Of a stretch of DNA of 57,622 nt, positions 53,115-57,622 are shown one piece after another. The notes under the pieces were generated by a model that searched no databases, was not told the origin of the DNA, and saw only the letters and a program-made list of their open reading frames with translations. Position 1 is the stretch's first letter; the number at the start of each line of letters is the position of its first letter. The stretch spans positions 1 through 57,622 of the forward strand of contig NZ_JAILMR010000027.1 in NCBI RefSeq assembly GCF_024692365.1, written 5' to 3'. A program made the position numbers and the translations under genes. The DNA is from Ruminococcus sp. GTDB lineage: Bacteria > Bacillota > Clostridia > Oscillospirales > Ruminococcaceae.

Positions 53115-53799
53115 TGAATTATACTTGAATGCGGCGGACCTTACGTCATCTATCGGAATATCAACAGGAAAATTTGCGGGGTGCACCATAGTGTCACTCA
53201 TCGTTGGCGCAATGATAGCTGCTGCCTTCTGCTTCAAACAGCATAAGACCAAGAGCTTCCTGACAACACTGGCACTTCTGCCCATGATAGTACAGGTAGT
53301 TATAATGCTGGTAAACGGCAATCTGGGTACAGGCGTAGCAGTTGCAGGTGCGTTCAGCCTGGTAAGGTTCCGTTCGATACAGGGCAGTGCTAAGGATATA
53401 CTGGCTATATTCCTTGCAATGGCAGTAGGTATCGCAACAGGTACCGGTCATCTGGTACTTGCGGTTGTATTCACACTGATCGTAGGTGCCCTCAATATAG
53501 GATACCTCTATGTACCTTTCGGTGATGATGACGAGACCGAAAAGGTGCTGACAATCACTATCCCCGAAAGCCTTGATTACAGCCATGTATTTGATGACAT
53601 TTTCAAACAGTTCACTTCAAAGGCTACTCTTGAACAGGTAAAGACCACCAATATGGGCAGTCTTTTCAAGCTTAAATACAATATCACACTGTTAAAGGGC
53701 GTAAGCGAGAAAGTCTTTATTGATGAGCTTCGTGTTCGCAACGGCAATCTTGAGATACTTTGCTCAAGAAGGATGTCTGACAGCGACAGGCTCTTATAA
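53107..53799 (+). CDS. DUF4956 membrane protein
   Basis: The 230-residue protein has about four membrane segments in its first 145 residues (VSLIVGAMIAAAFC, LALLPMIVQVVIMLVNG, ILAIFLAMAVGIATGTG, LVLAVVFTLIVGALNIGYLYV) and a cytoplasmic C-terminal domain. A conserved GTGVAVAGAFSLVRFRSIQG loop is the mark of DUF4956, the usual partner of VTC-domain proteins. Its role may be to form a membrane channel or scaffold for the VTC product. The start is GTG 53107, with GGAAAGGTG upstream, inside the end of the VTC gene. Confidence 0.88.
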   Translation: MLNELYLNAADLTSSIGISTGKFAGCTIVSLIVGAMIAAAFCFKQHKTKSFLTTLALLPMIVQVVIMLVNGNLGTGVAVAGAFSLVRFRSIQGSAKDILAIFLAMAVGIATGTGHLVLAVVFTLIVGALNIGYLYVPFGDDDETEKVLTITIPESLDYSHVFDDIFKQFTSKATLEQVKTTNMGSLFKLKYNITLLKGVSEKVFIDELRVRNGNLEILCSRRMSDSDRLL

Positions 53800-53814
53800 T
53801 ACTGTAAATTCTGT

Positions 53815-53859
53815 ATTTTTTACTCGCCTGAAAGCTTATTTTTCGGGCGGGTAAAAAAA
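53815..53859 (+). promoter_or_regulatory. A/T-flanked hairpin between DUF4956 and DUF4353 genes
   Basis: TTTTTTACTCGCCTGAAA pairs with TTTCGGGCGGGTAAAAAA (with wobble pairs). No T-run follows on the + strand, so it is a poor terminator and more likely marks RNA processing or partial attenuation within the operon. Confidence 0.35.
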
Positions 53860-53911
53860 GCAGAAAATTAATGTTAGAAGATTTAATAAATTAATAAAGA
53901 GGTAATCTACA

Positions 53912-56026
53912 ATGAGATATTATGCGATGAAAAGAGCAGCTGCGATAGCAGCAGCACTGATGATACTTGCAACGAGCGGCTGTGCGGATACAGGAAAGGA
54001 TAAGTCCTCGAAAACTACGAGCACGGCAGTTGTAACGTCAGCGGATGCAAACATATCGGCTGACGATATCGAAGTGGGCTACGAAGAAAATGACACTATT
54101 GACGCAGTATTTTCTGACAGCGGCATCGAAGTCAGCGGTAGTGGTATATCGGCAGAGGGCACTGTCCTCAACATCACCGATGCAGGCACATACCGTCTCA
54201 GCGGAAGCTGTGCTAACGGCAGGATAGTCATTGAAGCAGACAAGAAGGATAAGATCAAGCTTGTCCTGAATGGTCTTGACCTGACCTGCACCGACAACGC
54301 TGTTATCACCGCAAAAAACGCAGATAAAGTCTTCCTTCTGCTTGAAAGCGGAACCGAGAACAAACTCACCGACGGCAAAGAATATTCCCTTGCTGAGGGC
54401 GAGAATACCGATGCGGCAGTATTCGCGAAGTGTGACCTCACCATAAACGGCGACGGCAATCTGAACGTCACAGGCAATTATAAGCACGCCATTGTATCGA
54501 AAGATGACCTCGTTATCACAGGCGGCAATATCACCGTGAATGCGGTTTCGTCTGCACTTTCCGGTAAGGACAGTGTCAAGATAAGCACAGGTACTTTTGA
54601 CCTGACCTCGGGCACTGATGCTATCAAATCCACAAACGAAGAGGAGAATGGCAAGGGTATCATCAGTGTGACAGGCGGCAAGTTCACGATAAATGCTGGC
54701 GGCGACGGTATGTCAGCTGCAAAGGAATTGCAGATAAGCGGCGGCGAGTTCGATATCACCACAGGCGGCGGAAGTGCCAACGCTTCCATGAAGACTGACG
54801 GTTTCCCAAACGGCGACTGGAAACAGGGATTCGGCGGAAATGGCGACTTTACACCACCCGACATGGGCGACTTTGATATGAGCGATTTCGGTACACCTCC
54901 CGATATGGGTGGAGAGCGCCCAGATTTCGGTGATTTTGATCCCTCTGAATTTGCAAAAGATGGCGAACGTCCCGACTTCGGCGATATGGATACACCTCCC
55001 GAAAAAACCGATGGCAAGAACTTTGACAAGAGTGAAGAAAAGTCGGCAGATGCCGATAAGGACACTTCTTCCGAAAGCACAGAGACTACCTCTGATACAG
55101 AAACCAAATCAGCCAAAGCACTGAAAAGCGGCGGAAATATCATCATCGATGGCGGTTCATTAACGATAGATTCGGCGGACGACAGCCTGCATTGTGACGG
55201 TTCGGCAAACATCAGTGGCGGAAGTTTATTTGCAAGCTCGGGTGATGACGGTATCCATGTAGGCGGTGACCTCGTTATCAGCGGCGGTACAGTGGATATT
55301 TCCAAGAGCTATGAGGGTATCGAGGGCATGACAGTTACCATTTCGGGCGGCGAAGTAAATGTCACAGCACAGGACGATGGCATCAACTGCGCAGGCGGCA
55401 GCGATACAGGTTCATCCGACCGCATGGGCAGAGATATGTTTGCGGCACAGGAAGGCGTATTCCTGAAAATAAGCGGCGGCACACTGAATGTCAACGCGGC
55501 GGGCGACGGTCTTGATTCCAACGGTGACCTCATAATCGAGGGCGGCATCATCTATGTCAGCGGCACCGAAAACGGCGCTAACGGCTCGGTTGACCACAAT
55601 GGCGAAGCAACCATCACAGGCGGCACGATCATAGCATCCGGTGCAATAGGCATGGAAGAAATGTTTGATGAAGAAGGCACAACTCAGTGTGCGGTTCTCC
55701 ACGATTTCACTTCCAGCTTCTCAGCTGATACCGAATTCACCGTAACTGATAAGGACGGCAATGTTGTTCTGACATTCACCAACCCCAAGACATGGCAGGG
55801 CGTGATATTCTCATCGCCCGACCTGAAACAGGGTGAGACATATACCGTATCCGCAGGCGGCGAAAGTGAAGAGATCACACTTGAAAGTGTTATCACTTCC
55901 AACAGCAAAGGCGGCTTCAGCGGCATGGGCAGACCCGGTAATATGGACGGCGGTAAATTCAAGCGCGGAGAAGATGACAAGTCTTCTGACAATAAGGTTT
56001 CTGACGATAAGGCTTCCGATACTTAA
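53912..56026 (+). CDS. DUF4353-type beta-helix surface lipoprotein
   Basis: The 704-residue protein has a lipoprotein signal (lipobox ATSGC, C24) and a long domain of short repeats such as GGNITVNAVSS, SGGEFDITTGG, GGSLTIDSADD and GGTVDISKSYEG, which fit a right-handed beta-helix as in DUF4353 proteins. Between two helix parts lies a low-complexity insert (about 300-405) rich in Gly, Asp, Phe, Pro and Met (PDMGDFDM, ERPDFGDFDPSE, then Ser/Thr/Asp/Lys). The C-terminus repeats GM-G-P-N-DGG and Lys/Asp. It is probably a surface or adhesion protein. Such proteins accompany VTC and DUF4956 in many Firmicutes. GAGG precedes ATG by nine bases. Confidence 0.82.
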   Translation: MRYYAMKRAAAIAAALMILATSGCADTGKDKSSKTTSTAVVTSADANISADDIEVGYEENDTIDAVFSDSGIEVSGSGISAEGTVLNITDAGTYRLSGSCANGRIVIEADKKDKIKLVLNGLDLTCTDNAVITAKNADKVFLLLESGTENKLTDGKEYSLAEGENTDAAVFAKCDLTINGDGNLNVTGNYKHAIVSKDDLVITGGNITVNAVSSALSGKDSVKISTGTFDLTSGTDAIKSTNEEENGKGIISVTGGKFTINAGGDGMSAAKELQISGGEFDITTGGGSANASMKTDGFPNGDWKQGFGGNGDFTPPDMGDFDMSDFGTPPDMGGERPDFGDFDPSEFAKDGERPDFGDMDTPPEKTDGKNFDKSEEKSADADKDTSSESTETTSDTETKSAKALKSGGNIIIDGGSLTIDSADDSLHCDGSANISGGSLFASSGDDGIHVGGDLVISGGTVDISKSYEGIEGMTVTISGGEVNVTAQDDGINCAGGSDTGSSDRMGRDMFAAQEGVFLKISGGTLNVNAAGDGLDSNGDLIIEGGIIYVSGTENGANGSVDHNGEATITGGTIIASGAIGMEEMFDEEGTTQCAVLHDFTSSFSADTEFTVTDKDGNVVLTFTNPKTWQGVIFSSPDLKQGETYTVSAGGESEEITLESVITSNSKGGFSGMGRPGNMDGGKFKRGEDDKSSDNKVSDDKASDT

Positions 56027-56037
56027 ACTATAACATC

Positions 56038-56074
56038 AAAAGCACTTCTGTTATTGGCAGAAGTGCTTTTTTAG
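56038..56074 (+). terminator. Terminator of the VTC-DUF4956-DUF4353 operon
   Basis: A 13-bp perfect stem AAAAGCACTTCTG/CAGAAGTGCTTTT with loop TTATTGG is followed by TT, giving six Ts in a row. Confidence 0.9.
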
Positions 56075-56099
56075 TGTGATATTTCGTCAAAGCGCATAA

Positions 56100-56128
56100 T
56101 TGACATTTACTTAATGATATGTTAAAAT
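56100..56128 (+). promoter_or_regulatory. Promoter of the HD-GYP gene
   Basis: TTGACA (56100-56105) and TAAAAT (56123-56128) are 17 bases apart with extended -10 TGT. Confidence 0.8.
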
Positions 56129-56199
56129 AAAGTATAAAATATGACAATTAATTCGTCAGATGCTTGTTGCAAGCATTTTTCAAGAGGGGAGTGAACAGC

Positions 56200-57339
56200 G
56201 TGGAAGAGAACGAGTTGACGGGAATGCTTAAACATATTGAAAAAATAGGTGGACGTTTTTCAAAGATAATGAGCGTTCTGATTATCGGCTTTCTGGTTTC
56301 GGCTGTGATAAGCTTCCTGTGCGCGGCAGGTTCGCTGATGTATGATAGATTTCCCGAAAAATTCGCCAAGAGCCTTTATATACGTGAGTTCGACTTCAAC
56401 GCTTTCGACCTGACAATTGCTTCCGACAGTCTTGACGAATACTACAAGGCAGGCATCGGATATTTCCTGTATTCGCTGTATTCTGCACTGGTCGTGATGA
56501 TACTCAGCTTCTACCGCAAGCTGGTGAATGCAGTGGTCAGCGGTGGACAGCCTTTCACTCAGGAAATCGGCAGTATGATGAAGAAGTATTCCTATCTGAC
56601 GCTTCTTTTTGCATTATCGGGCAATCCCGTTGTGACCATACTCATGTTCATGATACTCAGGCTTTTTGCCGTGCTTTTTGAATACGGCGCTTATCTGCAA
56701 AAGAAAGCCAACGAGACCAACCGCATTCAGGAAGAAATTATCGTATCTTTCGCTGAAATAACCGAGAACAAATCGGGTCAGACAGGTCAGCATATCAGGC
56801 GCGTGGCTGAGTATTCAAAAATCATATCAAATGAGATGGGTCTTGAAGCTGACAAAGTCCAGCTTATCGGTCTTGCCTCCACCATGCACGATATCGGCAA
56901 GCTGATAGTCCCCTCGGAGATACTTGATAAGCCAGGCAGGCTGAACGATGAAGAATTCGCAATGATAAAGACTCACACTACCTATGGCGCGGCACTCCTT
57001 AGCCGTGTTGAGGGCGATATAATGCAGCTTTCAAGGACGATAGCCCTTGAACATCACGAGCGTGTTGACGGCAAAGGCTATCCGTTGGGAAAAGAGGGTC
57101 ATGCAATTGCACCAGAGAGCCGTATAGTCGCAGTAGCCGACGTTTACGATGCTCTTACCAGCCGCCGAAGCTACAAAAAAGCCTGGGCTCCCAAGGACGC
57201 ATATAACGAGATAGTCAAGAATTCGGGCACACAGTTCGATGAAGATGTCATCAATGCTTTCAAATCTGCTTACGATAAAATCGAAGAAGCCAGAAAGCTC
57301 TATGCCGATAAGGATACAGTTGAGGATAATGAATTGTAA
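56200..57339 (+). CDS. DUF2975-like membrane domain - HD-GYP phosphodiesterase
   Basis: The 379-residue protein has about three membrane segments in its first 190 residues and a C-terminal HD-GYP domain (about 195-365) with STMHDIGKL, EHHERVDGKGYP and VADVYDALTSRRSY intact. It should break down c-di-GMP. The membrane part (GGQPFTQEIGSMMKK, then LRLFAVLFEYGAYLQKKANET) resembles DUF2975 membrane proteins, which usually occur alone next to a small HTH protein; a join to HD-GYP is unusual. The start is GTG 56200, eight bases after AGGGGAG; an in-frame TTG at 56164 precedes that site. Confidence 0.87.
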   Translation: MEENELTGMLKHIEKIGGRFSKIMSVLIIGFLVSAVISFLCAAGSLMYDRFPEKFAKSLYIREFDFNAFDLTIASDSLDEYYKAGIGYFLYSLYSALVVMILSFYRKLVNAVVSGGQPFTQEIGSMMKKYSYLTLLFALSGNPVVTILMFMILRLFAVLFEYGAYLQKKANETNRIQEEIIVSFAEITENKSGQTGQHIRRVAEYSKIISNEMGLEADKVQLIGLASTMHDIGKLIVPSEILDKPGRLNDEEFAMIKTHTTYGAALLSRVEGDIMQLSRTIALEHHERVDGKGYPLGKEGHAIAPESRIVAVADVYDALTSRRSYKKAWAPKDAYNEIVKNSGTQFDEDVINAFKSAYDKIEEARKLYADKDTVEDNEL

Positions 57340-57356
57340 AAAAACTGTTAAAGACG

Positions 57357-57385
57357 TTGACAAACGTGTCGGATGGTGTTATAAT
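57357..57385 (+). promoter_or_regulatory. Promoter of rpmE
   Basis: TTGACA (57357-57362) and TATAAT (57380-57385) are perfect, 17 bases apart, with extended -10 TGT. A leader of about 105 nt follows, with one weak GGC/GCC hairpin. Confidence 0.9.
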
Positions 57386-57497
57386 ATTTTAGTCTGAATG
57401 GGACGAAATAATGAATGCTGCATAGAACTACTGTCTGAACTAAGGATGATGGGCTTCTATGAGCCATAATTTTTAGTTTGTAAGGAGGTAAGTTCTG

Positions 57498-57622
57498 ATG
57501 AGAGAAGGTATTCACCCTAACTATGTCGAGACTACAATTACTTGTGCTTGCGGCAACGTTATAAAGACCAGATCCACCAAGGAGAACATCAAGGTCGAGA
57601 TCTGCTCCAAGTGCCACCCTTT
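57498..57622 (+). CDS. rpmE: 50S ribosomal protein L31 (partial)
   Basis: The first 41 codons are in the window and the gene runs off its end. The sequence starts [20 protein letters not shown] and has the zinc-binding cysteines C16, C18, C36 and C39, so it is the zinc-containing form of L31. GGAGGTAAG lies about eight bases before ATG, and a strong promoter is upstream. In many Firmicutes rpmE is followed by a DUF1385 gene and prfA; here that cannot be seen. Confidence 0.95.
   Translation, partial: MREGIHPNYVETTITCACGNVIKTRSTKENIKVEICSKCHP

Noticed and set aside
53815-53859. The hairpin after DUF4956 as a rho-independent terminator
   Set aside because: The + strand continues with GCAGAAAATTAA and no T-run, and the next gene belongs functionally to the same module.

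Overview
The window looks like chromosomal DNA of a fibre-degrading rumen or gut Firmicute, most likely a Ruminococcus close to R. albus. The reasons are: many secreted modular xylanases and esterases built from GH11, GH10, GH43, CE1 and CBM22 modules; a C-terminal beta-sandwich module of about 90 residues (fibronectin-III-like, resembling the CBM37 modules typical of R. albus enzymes) on three of them; one dockerin; clostridial housekeeping gene order; strong AGGAGG ribosome sites; and sigma-A promoters with an almost invariant 17-base spacer. Assignment is from family knowledge and sequence only; no database was searched.

Layout. 1-1560: tRNA-Asn with terminators, then decayed DNA holding an IS1595-type transposase pseudogene. 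1566-14240: housekeeping block on the + strand: a B12-type radical SAM protein and its DUF2344 partner, rplS with its own promoter and leader, two tandem signal peptidases, rbgA, rnhB, a YraN protein, thrC, a metallophosphoesterase, tig, clpP and clpX. A 57-residue, 12-cysteine protein (DUF1540-like) lies on the - strand after thrC. 14242-17640: a hypothetical protein, an alpha/beta hydrolase whose nucleophile serine is replaced by alanine, and a membrane diguanylate cyclase.

17901-31158: xylan-degradation region: GH11-CBM22-CE1 (-), a flavoprotein (-), GH43-CBM6-CBM22 (+), CBM22-dockerin-CE1 (+), a phosphotransferase-like protein (+) and GH11-CBM22-GH10 (+). Together these would cut the xylan backbone, remove arabinose or xylose side groups and split ferulate or acetate esters. 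The two GH11 catalytic modules are almost identical at DNA level and lie inverted about 8 kb apart. The first xylanase appears to have a leader of about 600 nt ending in a small upstream ORF with a strong Shine-Dalgarno.

31182-43278: mixed accessory region: a soluble GGDEF protein, a HAD hydrolase, a MacB-type ABC exporter, a flavodiiron protein, a SUKH-like protein followed by a papain-fold-like protein, a 236-base structured repeat, a FIST-GGDEF protein and a bacterial-type PARG. 43438-49860: beta-glucan region: a GH16 lipoprotein (+), then on the - strand a membrane-anchored GH44, a surface protein with a similar C-terminal anchor, a solute-binding lipoprotein and an AraC regulator. 50247-56026: a two-component system followed by VTC-domain, DUF4956 and DUF4353-type beta-helix genes. 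The end holds an HD-GYP protein with a DUF2975-like membrane part and the start of rpmE.

Four c-di-GMP turnover proteins (three GGDEF, one HD-GYP) are scattered among the surface and hydrolase genes, suggesting that surface behaviour is tied to this messenger. I saw no rRNA, CRISPR array, prophage or intact insertion sequence.
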